Assembly (NCBI RefSeq): GCF_964204645.1
Contig: NC_134029.1
Location: 17,254,450 to 17,318,449, forward strand
DNA from: Tubulanus polymorphus
Taxonomy: Eukaryota; Nemertea; Palaeonemertea; Tubulaniformes; Tubulanidae
Reading direction: 5' to 3'
Length of the DNA: 64,000 nucleotides
How positions within the stretch are numbered: position 1 is the first letter of the stretch; each line of letters begins with the position of its first letter. Position numbers and translations under genes: made by a program. The notes under the pieces are model-generated. The model did no database searches and was not told the DNA's origin. It saw only the letters and a list, made by a program, of their open reading frames with translations. Positions 32,755 through 44,639 of this stretch are shown one piece after another.

Positions 32755-34247
32755 TGTCGGTGAAACCCTTTATCACAAGTACTACGCTGCATTGACAAAT
32801 ACTATATTATATTAATAAGAACTCAACTGTTTACTCACCGTGAGCCTCTAAACATCGAAATTTAAGCCCGTTTCAAACAGTATCCATCTACGTATGTGTA
32901 TTGCCTACGTGTCTTTCCCATAGCGCGTCAGTACGTGTGTTTTTGTCAGTGTCCCTATAAGCATTGATAGAGCTGGTGTACTAGATCTGGAGTTTTTTGA
33001 CGCCTTATAAAACGTTACCATTATGAAACCTAAACAATGTCAACCATTCAGCGTCATTTTACAAACGACAACCGTAAATCGATGTGCAAAGCGTCACAGG
33101 TCTATGTCTACGTCACATACAAGCTATTTGGCAAAATATTATTGACTAAGATGTAAAATGGCTTCCTGTGATTATATAATGACCTCTATTTGAACGTCGA
33201 AATGTTATATTGCATTGAATATCATTAGAAGACGTATTGTAATAGTAAAGGATGTATGAAAAATGATATGAGAAATGATAAGTAAATCGGATTATTCGGT
33301 TGAACGGCGAATGTATACACGATACAGAAGTTTGATATAAAAGTCAGACCCTGACATGGGGATGCTTTTGGAATGACGAAGCTATCTACGATCTGTGTAG
33401 GGCCGGCGTGAATTTCATCAGCGGCTACAAGCGGTCCATATAAAAAAGTATTTCAATATTCAAATGTTCTAGAAAATATGTTCGATATTAGGGGAATGCA
33501 GGTTCCATGATTTTAGCAATGTATAATAGCATGTATAATAACATAGCTGTCATATATGGCTCCACGTCCTCTGATGGCATGTGTATTAATTAGGTGACAA
33601 TTCATTTCTTAATTGATCCTTATTACATTGAAATTCCGGGATAAAATTCCCAAATTCAATAAAGTTACAAATTTTAAAATAAGAAAACACAACATTCAAG
33701 ACACACGGGTAGTTCATACAGAATAACTTAAACAAGTAATGTTCAATAATGTCTACTTCAACACTCAGATCAAGATAGGATATCGAGTGACAGCCAAACC
33801 AGGCTGGCTGGCTAGGCCACACGATATGCTCGAAGTCATGATGAAGCAGACATCAGAAGAGCTCTTTCTTCAATCATGGAGGCAATTAAGTTGCATTGAC
33901 AATTTTCAATAAAAGAATTAAACCACTACTCAGTACCGTCGAAGACCTGTATCATCTACCCAATCGCCAAATGTCATTATTCCCCAAATTTCTTAAAACT
34001 TCGATTTCAAATTTGCATTTCCACATTAGATTATCCCAGAAAATTTCGCAGGCGTCAAATAATTTATTAAAATTAATTTTCTTGTTTAGTATTTTCATCT
34101 CTTCTTCTATATATGTGGCGCACTGAATGAGGTCAGTCTCGAGTGAACGCAACTGAGGAATTTTCATAGCTTGTTTGTGCCGCATCCTTGGATAGAGCTA
34201 ATGAATGCAGCTATCTATACGCGAGAGCCTGGATAACTATATTCTGC
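32755..34247. other. Non-coding, no gene recognised
   Basis: Short minus-strand frames at 33586-33822 and 33952-34185 start with ATG, but neither resembles a known family, and they have no linked splice sites. Host-like composition. Confidence 0.35.
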
Positions 34248-34883
34248 CACAGGCACTTGAATATGGGCTTTGACCTTGTTGGTGTGTAAAAATGATAGAA
34301 TTTATCGTAATCTACGATAAAAACACCAATGGGGTTGCCATCTTAATTATCCATGATGCAACTGTTTTACCCATGATCCAATGCGCACCCCTCGTCTAAC
34401 TATACTATACAGAAAGGCTGGAAACGCTCCTATCTCCGTAATGCTTAATTAAATCTACCAGCAAATATCGGGACAGATGACGTCACAGCAATCCCGAAGA
34501 GGCATCGCGAATTTTCAAAATCAATTTTGTTGCCAGTTAAAATCTTTAATGGAGCTAAAACAGTGTCAATGTTTCCAAAAAATCGTCTACAATTGAAATT
34601 ATGGGCGCCCCTTATCATTCAGGATTAAAATTGACACTTGGGACGTACTTCGGCAATCATCGGCAGTGTTCGGCTGTCCCGATAATTTTGGGTAGATTTA
34701 AGAGATTTTACGGAGATAGGATCGTTTCCAGCCTTTCCGTATAGTATAGTTAAACGACGGGCGCGCGTTGCATCATGGGTAAAATATTATAAAACATGGC
34801 GGATTATCGAAGTAGGAACAACGTATCGCTGGTGAATTATTAAATATTTATCCATTATCAAAGCCCATATTCAAGTGCCTGTG
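34248..34883. mobile_element. Fold-back element with interrupted arms
   Basis: A perfect 26-bp inverted repeat lies at the outer edges (34248-34273, CACAGGCACTTGAATATGGG onward; 34858-34883). A second inverted pair of about 125 bp lies inside (about 34350-34476 and 34673-34798) with blocks TTTTACCCATGAT, TAACTATACTATAC, GAAAGGCTGGAAACG and CCTATCTCCGTAA. The centre (34477-34672) is unique. No coding capacity. Confidence 0.75.
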
Positions 34884-35162
34884 ATTCTGCTAACTTGACA
34901 ATATTCCTATACGGATTTGCTTGAAACTTTCTTGAGATGTACGGAACACAGGTACCTTTTACTCTTGAAAAGTCTGACATCGAAGAGTTACTGTGTGAGA
35001 AAAATGTTTGTGTTTGAGTTTTTACCTTCGGCCGAGCACGAAAGTTGTTCAAGACAGCCCGGAGGCTAAAAAAGTCAGTGGCACGCCCTATCGCGATTAA
35101 CCGTTTGGGCTCTACGGGCTCGAAAATGGGACCGCAAATTTTTGAGATTTTTGTTGCTAGCT

Positions 35163-35990
35163 CCTTAACCATTGGAGATAGAATCGTGGTTGCATGGAGT
35201 GATCAGTAGCCCTTGACAAGACGCTTGTATTGATGTATGGTATAACTATGTAACTCATATGGTTCTCCAGTAGCGCCACCTATAAGATGCTGGAAAACGC
35301 ATTTTCATCTATATCGACTAAAGGTATCAATGGATTTCTATAAAAATTGTTACACATGTACCTAGTTACTAAATGCAACGAACCCCTGACATGATTAGTT
35401 CCTATTTTAACCACAAGGGGGCGTAAATTTTGGAAAAATCGATTTCAGCATCCATTTTTCGCATGTAATGCGGTCTGTTTATTATAAAAATCACAAAAGT
35501 TGGTATATGTACAAAGACATGTGTGTAATATGCCAACTTGCATGATTAGTTCATTCAACTGCCACCAGGGGACTGTGAAAACAACGATTTGCTCCTAGGT
35601 CCTTAACCGTTGGCGATAGAATCGAGGTTGCGATGTGTGTTTAGTAGCCCTTTACAAGACACTTGTATTTATGTATGGTTTGAGTAGGTAACTCATATGG
35701 TGCTCCAGTAGCGCCACCTACAAGTTGATGGAAATGCATTTTCATTGATATCTACTGATTTAACGGAGGGATTTCAATGAAAATTGATACACATGTACTT
35801 GGATATAAGATACAACTAACCCCTCACATAATTAGTTCCTATTCTAATCACTAGGGGCGTTAATCTTGAAAACTAATTCTAGCATCCGTTTTTTACATGA
35901 AATTCTGCCATTTTATTATAGATATCACAAAACCTAGTGTGAGTACATGTACATAGGTATAGTAAGCTAACCAGCTAAATGTGTTGATGC
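35163..35990 (-). repeat. Dispersed repeat, two units, same family as 2086-2852
   Basis: Two units in reverse orientation to the first copy, marked by CTCCAGTAGCGCCACCTA at 35264 and 35701 (about 437 bp apart) and by CATTGGAGATAGAATC or CGTTGGCGATAGAATC before each. A frame of 104 codons at 34858-35172 (minus) reads into this repeat and the fold-back arm and is not a credible gene. Confidence 0.7.
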
Positions 35991-36007
35991 AACAGCCACG
36001 AGGGAAT

Positions 36008-36040
36008 GGAAACCCGTTATCACTGCTTTGCAGCTATATT
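36008..36040 (+). repeat. Loop-variable hairpin motif, copy 6
   Basis: GGAAACCCGTTATCACTGC, loop TTT, GCAGCTATATT; one base of the outer stem differs (CACTGC). Fifty bases on come AACAATAAAG and a (GAATT)n run (36083-36103), so this copy lies in a short retroelement 3' end. Confidence 0.75.
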
Positions 36041-36103
36041 TGTACTTCTTCTACCGATGGTAACATTAATGAACAATAAAGTAATTGAATTGAATTGAAT
36101 TGG

Positions 36104-36930
36104 TAAAGCGGGTCAGCATCGCTGCATGTAGTGGCGTACACGTGCGCTTAAACATTCACTGCGGGCATGCTGTATAGCAACAGCGTCATGTCAGTGTTTA
36201 CTGCTGTGGAAGTGTAAGAAAATGCGCGCCTGCAGTTCCCTTCCGATACTCGTATTAACCGTGCTCATATTGGCGCGCGCGTTATGAGTACGTTTTGTTT
36301 AACCACGGTGTTTGAATAAAAAAAAACTTTTTAATGAATTATCATTTAACAGTTATTATTAGTGATGATGACTAAGAGCGCTGCCTTTTTGTTTTAACAA
36401 ATTTGTTAACAAAAATTCATTGACTCTTAGAAATAAACACAATGCATTCAAAACTTTTAATTTCTTCTTTGGTGAATTCTCCTTTATACTGATATTCTAA
36501 AGGAAACTACTGATAGTGATTTTATGATATAAAACTACTGATTCTTAGTTGGAAGCTGCCGAATGACAAATATTCATTCAAACTACTGATGTGAGCTGAT
36601 TTTTCCGGTGACAAATACACAGTATTACTGATGTCGAAATTTTGGTTATAGATCTTACTCTCAATCGCTGAAATATTCCAATACAAACAAGTTTATGTGA
36701 ATTCATAGTTTATTTCTAAATTCGAAATCCTCAATGAATACATAGATTATGTACCGGCGATTATTTACGAAATTATGGATTGAAACGTTGCACGGATCCG
36801 TAGGCCTAGCTAATAACTGATTGTTATGATAATATCATTTGTTTGATAATGTTGAAGTATAAGTTAAAAACCCGAATCGTAGAGATCTTTTTGGATATTT
36901 CTTTTTCCTTCTCTGGCATCTTATTTTCCC
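36104..36930. other. Non-coding, no gene recognised
   Basis: No coding signal or clear repeat. A G+C-rich, GCGCGC-containing stretch near 36220-36290 precedes AT-rich sequence. Confidence 0.35.
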
Positions 36931-36934
36931 CTTC

Positions 36935-37560
36935 TTAGACTTGGAAGTTAATAAAAGAAATTTATCATTTCTATCAGATCTGAAAACCTCATCTGTCTCT
37001 ACTGGGGACTCTAGTGCACTGTCACGAGCACCATCAACCCAAAATGAACCATCTTCACTTACATTCCCTGTTCCAGCACCTGCACAGTACCTGTGTCAAA
37101 ACCTGGACCAGCTTATGCTTCTTCTAGTTCTGGTAGCACTAGCAAGGCGAGTAATAATTTAGTAATCTGAGCAATGATGAAAGACCTTCTAAACGAAAAT
37201 CTTTACGAAGGAGCTGCTGAAAATTTACATGTGCATAACCATGTGTAATGCAATAACTTAAGTTGAAAGGACTTGTCAAAAAATGAAAAAGGACGTCTGA
37301 AGCCACTCAAACATAAATTCATCCATAACAAACTAGATACTGAAGGCAGTTTTTCAACACGTACAGGGTTCTGGTGGTTGGTATATATACTGTGAAAATG
37401 AAGGTATATGTTTTGTGTCCTATGTAAAACTATGAAAGGTAGCCGAGAATGCACAGCCAACAGCAGTGACAGTACATTGATTCTCCAGCTACTCGGTACA
37501 GAAATAACGCCATACAGCCGAACATGCCAACAGTAGTTTCCATAAGGAATCTGAGACACT
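36935..37560 (+). pseudogene. N-terminal exons of a ZNF862-type hAT protein, decayed
   Basis: A Ser/Thr/Pro-rich open stretch (36941-37162, SVSTGDSSALSRAPSTQNEP) is followed by pieces in several frames (37250-37560) with the spacing of a TTF-type zinc finger: a WWLVYI-like segment, CFVSYVKL and an AEHANSSFHKES end. The part after it in this protein type, an AYWIAKE-like motif, is found at 41760, on the other side of an ISL2EU insertion. I infer that one hAT gene was split. Support is by pattern only and several stops are present. Confidence 0.4.
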
Positions 37561-37813
37561 TTATCTATACACGACTCTCGTAAAGATGGCGACACCGATC
37601 GATAATTTAGCCGTGACGTCATACGGTGAAAAATACTTCCGTGTTATAATGGCGCTCGTTTCAAATATTGTACAAGTAATCAGGAGAAACATTTCGTTGT
37701 TTATCATCATTAAAGCACTCAAATCATGCATGTAAACGAATGAGAGAATCGTGAGTTTGTGCTGTTGTCCTGGCCTCAGTCCACAGGTGCCAGCACCTCC
37801 AGTAATTTTCAAA

Positions 37814-40800
37814 ATGGCAGCTGTTGACTGGACGGAAATTTACTCTCACTTTACGGCCGATATGCACATGGATTAAGATCGTCAGGTGAGGTGTTATAGG
37901 TATCAGACAAACTACGAATCTGTTGTGCGTCGATTACAGCAAAAATTAGACGGATATCTTAAGAGACAATGAAATGCCAGGCAAATTACTCGTCAGTCAA
38001 ATTGGCTGACGAAGATTTCATACAAAAATGACCTTCCCATTCCTGACTGTGGTTTGTGAAAATATCCGATCGTGAAACTAAACCACAGACAGGTTACTGA
38101 CTAGGCCGGGCCCGGGTCGTCAGTTAGGCCGAGTCAGAGAGACAGAGTCAGTCTGAGACTGATCTATTTAGAAATCCGCGCTTGGTTGTGACGGCCTCAT
38201 TTTATGACCTAGACTGGATTAATATTTAGAATCCTGAATTACATATAACATTATAGGCCTGCAGGCGTATTGTAGGTCTAATTAATACCTCTATACTTTT
38301 GAATCCTGAATTTCATCGACAGTCAGAGAGTCATCGTAACATGAATCATCACATAAATCAATATACCCACTTCACTTTTTAGGGGATGCTGCTTCTAGCA
38401 CAGCTGATCATGGATATGCTGCGGCCAGCACACTTGTTGGTAATGGTAGGCCTACAGCTGACGTCTACGATCTAGGTTACGACAATTTCTGCACGTGCAA
38501 TGAGGTAGGCCTTTAAGACCAAAAATTAAAAGATAGCTTATTCTTTATTTTCCTGGCTAATTCAACTACCAACATTCATTCGACTGTATTTTGGATGTAT
38601 CTGTATTTTTACATGAAATAATAATTGGTAAATTGTGATAAATTTTCACCGCAGCCTAAATTTCTTTGTGATTGTCCAGAGATAGTAATGATGTATACTA
38701 CTAGTGTACCGGTCCTATTTTGCATGTAGTTTTAATGGCCAAAAATGTACCCCTCGCCTTGTAGTTAATTCAAGTGACTGAACAGAATTTTTCGATTTTA
38801 GTTAACGGCCAGTGATATACCAGGAGCGCTCCTACAGAAACCAGCTAAGGACTGCAAGAAGGGTGAACTTCAATTCTGGTTGAAATGTCGTAATCTGAAG
38901 TACAGAGCTGCTGACACAAAAGCTGTCTTGGTGAATAGGTACTGAATTCAATTTTATGTTGTTTATGTTAAGTTTAATTTTTAATAAACTATATTGATTT
39001 ATTTAAAGTCGTATTTTACTGTCGAACTCTACGGAGTTACCAGGATTTCCAGTCCTCCTTTTCTTTCGCAGAACTTCGTGAACTACAGGATGACTGCAAA
39101 TGTTTCATTTTTTAGGTTTGAATTTAGATTTTCATGCAGGAACATAGGCCCTACACTTTCACGGGTCATTTTAGATACACATTGCACATTTTAGACAGTA
39201 CACATTGCACACCTTAGAAACTGCACATTTTAGAAATGCACATTGCACATTTTCATTTCTAGGGTCGAAGAAAATACGAAGATCTCGCATAAGATTGTAG
39301 ACCCTGACCCTCATAAGTGCTACTCCAATTTGAAGAAATCGAAGTGCACCTCCTGCAGTAGTAGCACTAATCCAAGAAACTTTACTAATACTAGCAGTAA
39401 TATCAATACATTTAGTTCCATCAGAGAATGGGGAAACTCTGTTGTAAATATTCCAAACATATCATATGTTACGATCAGACAACACGTAGAGACATCAGGA
39501 AGGAGGATTACAGGAAGTACATATATTGAAAAGACCTTACACAAAGGATATAAGTTTTTCTACGAGAACTATATTCATAATGTATTTTCTGCTCGGGATA
39601 ATGAAAAGAATTTGTGCTTGATTAAATGTCAGAGTTTTAGATCTCAAAAGAAAAATGAAGAGCCCCACAGATTACAGTGTACATTAAACGATACTGGGTT
39701 TGTAGCAAATGCAACATGTTCTTGTGTAGCTGGGCTTAATGGTCATTATAACCATATTGTTGGTTTACTTTTCTATCTAAACCATTGCAAGTTTATGGAA
39801 CTGAAGGAGTTCCCAAAACCTGGAACTTGTACTGACGAACCCCAGCAGTGGCATAGACCAAGAACAGCTGGTGTCAATGCTGAGCCTATCATGGGGTATT
39901 GTGTGCTAAAACCTGAGTATGAAAAACAAAAAAAAGGAGTGAGCAGTACACTTTATGATGCTAGAGGCCTAGCAATTAGGAGCAATGATGGTGCTCAACT
40001 ACTTTTAGAGGAAATGAAAAAACTAAATCCTTGTAAAAACCTCAATCTCAAATCGGTTGGAAAGGTTCGAACAAGAATGGGCTTTGAAACTCCAGTTGGG
40101 TCTACATTAGCACACCAATTAGCAATTACTGAAGGGGACATGACTGTATACTGCAGTCTGGAATTGGAAGCAGACAAATATTACCCATATACCAAGCAAA
40201 CATTTCCAGATTTACCGTTATCAAACCCAGATGGAAAACTTAGATGTAATTTTGTGTTGCCAGATATTTTGATACACGAATTAGAACCGAAAATTACCAA
40301 TTTCCAACTGACTTTGGATCAGTGCATTAGCTTAGAAAAATCTACAGTTGGACAAAATTCAAACCCCCTTTGGTCAGATGCAAGAAAAGGATTGATTAAT
40401 AGCAGTAATTTCGGTAGAATTCTTAGAAGAAAATCATATTCCGTAGATTTTGCCAAGTCCCTTATGGTGAAAAAAGATCTATCTCATGTTCCAGCCATAA
40501 AGTACGGCAGGGAATATGAATCGAAGGCTGTAGATAGATATGTTCAATATATGCAAAACATAGGTAATCCTGTCACTTGTTTCGAATCAGGACTGGTGGT
40601 ACATCCATATGTCCCCTGGCTGGGTGCCTCCCCTGATCGCAAATGTATCGATAGTAAAGTAGGCTTAGGACTTCTCGAAGTCAAATGTCCCTATTCTTTT
40701 CGGGACATAAAACCACAGGGAGCTTGTTCCAATCCAACGTTTTGCTGCGAAGAAATAGGGAACAAATATTTTCTTCGAAAAGACCATGATTACTATGCCC

Positions 40801-40976
40801 AGATTAGAGGCCAGATGGCCTTGACTGGGTTAACTTGGTGTGACCTTCTGATTTATACAAGTAAAGGCATGTTGATAATCCGTGTTCCATTCGATCTTGA
40901 ATTTTGGAATGAGGCGTTTGCAAAATTAGCAAATTTCTTCATTAGATATTTCCTTCCTGCCATGAATGAAAATTAA
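37814..40976 (+). CDS. ISL2EU second protein: SAP-like, SWIM finger and YqaJ nuclease, spliced
   Basis: Candidate exons: 37814-37885 (ATG in AAAATGGCA, donor CAG|GTGAGG), 38383-38504 (TTTTTAG acceptor, donor GAG|GTAGGC), 38802-38938 (acceptor TTTTAG, donor AATAG|GTACTG) and 39263-40976. The last two join in frame. Exon 3 has a SAP-like pattern (LTASDIPGALLQ, then LQFWLKCRNLKYRA). Exon 4 holds a SWIM motif CSCVAGLNGHYNH in which the third Cys is Tyr, then a YqaJ-type nuclease with KYGREYE, GASPD, LLEVKCP and YAQIRGQM, all core residues kept. Exon 1 has a TAA at 37874-37876 and a phase mismatch to exon 2, so the N terminus may be damaged. AATAAA lies near 41042. Known role: helper nuclease of ISL2EU. 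Confidence 0.75.
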
Positions 40977-41242
40977 GTTTAACAACCATAAGAATGTGCA
41001 CATGTACAGTATATTTTAACTGATAAATTGATTTTCTAAGCAATAAAATGAGAGTTCCAATATATCAATGGACTTGCAGTTTGTTATCAAATACATTTTT
41101 CACAGCATAATACAAGGATTTTCACATTATTTTTCAAGTTTTTAATTAAGCAGAAATACATTTTTTCAAAATATTTCACACATCTTGACATATATACATA
41201 ATCATTAATCAGATACAGATATAATTGGGTTTTGGAACAGTG

Positions 41243-41731
41243 TTAAAAGAGCACATACTGTCCATATTTGATTATTGATCCACTTAAACTCAATGGGATC
41301 ACTTGATCAAAAATATGAAAGGTTTTGACCTTATTAATCAATCTTTCGACATGAATCCGTTCAGCTGCCACTGACTGTGTTTTGGCAACATCATCAGCAG
41401 ACATTTGGTCTTGCATCTGAAGAAATGGCGGAATATTAAGATGAACACTCATAGGATCCAACAAATCTTGAATATCAAACCCTTTATCTGCCATAATGTC
41501 ATCACCCTGATCAAAGGGCAAGTTCAAAATTCCACTCCTAACTGTAATTTCCCGATCAGAAATACTACCAGTGTATAACTGGGAAACAAAACTTAAGTGC
41601 CCAGCAGGAATTATACCGATAAGCCCCTTAAGAGTATTACTGCTCTTATAGTTTGAATAAGTTTTTGATTTTAAAACCAAAGAAAAAGCAACCAATTTTT
41701 TCAAAAGGCTTTGCATGACAGGATTACGCAC
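41243..41731 (-). pseudogene. ISL2EU transposase (DDE_Tnp_4), C-terminal half
   Basis: The last 162 residues of a DDE transposase: SNYKSSNTLKGLIGIIPAGH, a second catalytic Asp in DIMADKGFDIQDLL and a catalytic Glu in RIHVERLINKVKTFHIF. The N-terminal part with the first catalytic Asp and any DNA-binding finger is missing; the reading frame meets hAT sequence at about 41732. It is convergent with the YqaJ gene, tail to tail with a 266-bp gap, the usual ISL2EU layout. Not able to act alone. Confidence 0.85.
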
Positions 41732-41734
41732 GAA

Positions 41735-43783
41735 GTAAAAGCTTATTCAGATGCTTTCAACCTCTACTACTGGGTGGCCAAAGAAGATATGCCAAACTGC
41801 AAAGGTCCAAAACTGTATGATTTCTGTCAGAAGAATTTTAGTTAAAAACTAGAATACTTCATGATGTAACTAGAGAAATCTACTTGGTTCTTGGTCAATA
41901 AAAGAGAATCTTCTGAAACATGCGAGATCTGCTAATTATTTTTCACTTTTAGCTAACGAAGTCACAGATATTTCCGTTACTGAGCAGTTGATCACATTTA
42001 TTCAGTTCGTACATGAATCTTCGGTTGATGTTAAATTCTTGGCAGCGACGGATGTATTAAAGAGTCTCTTTCAATAACAAAGGTCCTTCTAGGTGAAATA
42101 GAATCAGATGAATAGATATATGTAAAATGTCGTCACTTGCGTCAGACTTACGTCAACTTTTACTGGAAAACATCGGGGTGTAGGCGCTAGATTAAAGAGA
42201 GAACAAGATGTTAAGTTAGGCCAAGAAAAAGATGCGTTTACGTATATTGCTTTTGTGGTGCTTAGCCCACAAACTTGCCTTAGCTTCTAACGATAGCAAC
42301 GATGATGTCCGCTATATCGTTCATATTGAGGAGGACCTCAGGACCCTCTGGGAATTCTTTGAGAATAGCCCTAAACGAGTAGCAATCTATTCTAAAATCC
42401 ATTTAGAATACAGGCAAAGAAATTCAAAACTAAATGAGGCGAGACAAAAATCTGAAAGAGTTAAACGCTGCAGGACTAGATGGTTGAGTTTTGGAAAGAG
42501 CGTCATGGCTGTGAAAAAAAAATTTCATTCCAATTGTCACTGAACTTCTACAATTAAAGGATTCAGATTCACCTGCTGCCGGTTTATTCAAAAAACTCAA
42601 CTGCATTAAATTTATTGGTGCAATATACATTTTGGAGGCAGTATTGCCTAATTTGAATGCACTAAGCAGTTGTTTTCAGGCGACTGTCTTGAATTTTTCG
42701 CACATAAGGCCATGTATCGAACACTGCAAAACGGAGTAAAATGAGTTAATCGATGACCAAAAACCATTTGTTGACTTAGTAAACTTAGTTGACTCAGAAT
42801 GTAGGTGATGGTGGACAATTGACACGGAACGGTCTTGAATTGGATTTAACAGCAGGATTGAAAGTTGTTCTGGAAAGCATGGTAGAAAAATACTAAAAAA
42901 TTCAGCTCTAAAAAAACATATTGATGAAAGGTTCGAATCAAGTGCCCCTATACTTGAAAAATTCACAATATTTGATCCTACACTTCTGCCAAAGAAAGAT
43001 GATGTTGCTGTGTTCAGGACTTATGGCAACGAAGAAATGAGAGAGGTACGTAATTCCTAGCTTTTACTATACTTCAATTTTAATGAATTCATGTATCTTA
43101 TTAATCACCGGAATGCTAATGAATTTTTGTTTATTTTTTAGATAGCTGACATGTACTTCTTTGACACACTGGTCAAAGTTGAACTGTTAGCAGAATGGAA
43201 CCTTTTTAAATTTCATATGGCTGAATTTACTTTACCAAGACAGGCATACTGCTTGAAAGTTCGCCTACCACCTACGTGTCGACCAAGTTGTTAGGTATGA
43301 AGGAGACCTTTTCAAATCTTTCCACTTTGGCCGAGGCAATACTTTCATTGGCATTGACCAATGCCTGGTCTGAACGTGGAGCAAGCACGTTAAAATGCAT
43401 AAAGTCTATACTTAGAAACTCGTAAGTACCATGAATTCTTTTTCACATTTGCCTACAATTCATTTGAATTTTTTTCAGTTGCATTCAACATTAAGTGGCA
43501 TTCAACATTACTAATTCTTGTCGTTTTTTTCCTGATTGTCGGACGATATGCTGGAGTCCCTATTGCAAATTTCAATCAGCGGTCCTGATACTGCTAATGG
43601 TAATGAGGTGGATGAATTGATTCAGAAGCATTCAGAATCTGGCATGAAAAGAAACACCGCAAAAAAATGAAGTCGAATTTGGTTGCTGTAGAGCAAGACA
43701 AGGACTTTTCTGATGATGATAAACTCTCAAATACTTCTTCAGATACTTCCATGGATTCTTCTTTGTCCGATTTTGATGAATAA
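41735..43783 (+). pseudogene. hAT transposase-derived gene (ZNF862/KIAA1586-type), decayed
   Basis: Pieces in order: DAFNLYYWVAKEDMPN (41760), an RNase H-like start with DISVTEQLITFIQFV (41965), WCLAHKLALASN with following acidic helix (42245-42540), a degraded middle (42540-43160), and the hAT dimerisation block LTNAWSERGASTLKCIK (43358), then a Ser/Asp-rich C terminus ending DSSLSDFDE-stop at about 43783. Frameshifts, stops and possible short introns (GTACGT at 43047, TTTTTTAG at 43140) break it. Its N-terminal exons appear to lie on the other side of the ISL2EU element. Confidence 0.75.
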
Positions 43784-44555
43784 ACTTTGTAGAATTCCAG
43801 TTAAAAATCTGTGTTTTATTCATTAAAAACAAGTGTTTAATAATATTTCTTGTGTTTGTAATTTTGTCGTCAAATATTTCAGCATGAACTTCTGAAAAAG
43901 AATTAATGAAGACTTAATATTTATTAGATACATGCTTAATTCTACAATTAATTTCCATCAATCTATATGTAACCAGTAGTTACTATGTTTATTATTATCT
44001 ATGTATCACACAGTCAGGGTGTCTGAGAGCAGGTCTGCAACCGCAGTTTGCACTGAAGTTCCGGTGAACTATCCTTTCACCGAAAAGGAAATACTTGCAG
44101 GACTCAGTGATCCATCATTTTCTACAGACACTTTCCTAGAAAATTCAAACATTACGTGGGCTATACGGGGGTAAACTTGAGTGATCAGCAGTGAATTGGG
44201 ATTATTTAATCGTTTCACTTAATTTTCGAGTTCAGTCTTTTGAGTTATTTCACGGGAATTTTTCTACAATTCTTATTATAATTTATACCATAATTTTGAA
44301 CCATTTTCCACTGCTGAGACATCTCAAGTTAGATTTTACTTTTTATCTTTGTGGTTAGTCATGTGACATCCTGCAGGGTATCTCTGTAGGAGTGCATGAG
44401 TGCAAAAGGACTTGCTTCTGAGATTTCGAAGGAGAAGGTTCTTAGCCAAAGACCTTCTGAAATTCCTTCTAAAAGTTTTGTCTAGTTACACGGCTACCGA
44501 ATACACTTCTCCAAAAACGACTGAATCGCGTCGACTGTGGAGTAAAAATATCATT
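43784..44555. other. Non-coding, no gene recognised
   Basis: Contains GTTTTATTCATTAAAAAC just after the hAT stop, and then host-like sequence. No gene, RNA or repeat recognised before composition shifts to AT-rich near 44560. Confidence 0.35.
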
Positions 44556-44639
44556 TACTAGTTCAAATAAAACAGAATCTTACATAAAAAATCAAGAGCT
44601 TTCAGACCTGAGACTCAATCAATCAATCGGGTTACATGA

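Larger units (their letters stand above)
37600..41731 (+). mobile_element. ISL2EU DNA transposon, right end lost
   Basis: Two convergent genes typical of ISL2EU (IS4EU) elements: a SWIM/YqaJ nuclease gene on the plus strand (37814-40976) and a DDE_Tnp_4 transposase on the minus strand (41243-41731). The transposase is cut off at 41731-41735, where hAT sequence begins, so the right terminus and about half of the transposase are gone. The left terminus lies before 37814 but its inverted repeat cannot be matched to anything. Confidence 0.75.

Noticed and set aside
34858-35172. Minus-strand 104-codon gene
   Set aside because: It begins in a dispersed repeat and ends in the arm of a fold-back element, and resembles no family.
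37203-37622. Minus-strand 139-codon gene
   Set aside because: It lies opposite the decayed hAT finger exons and has no recognisable features.
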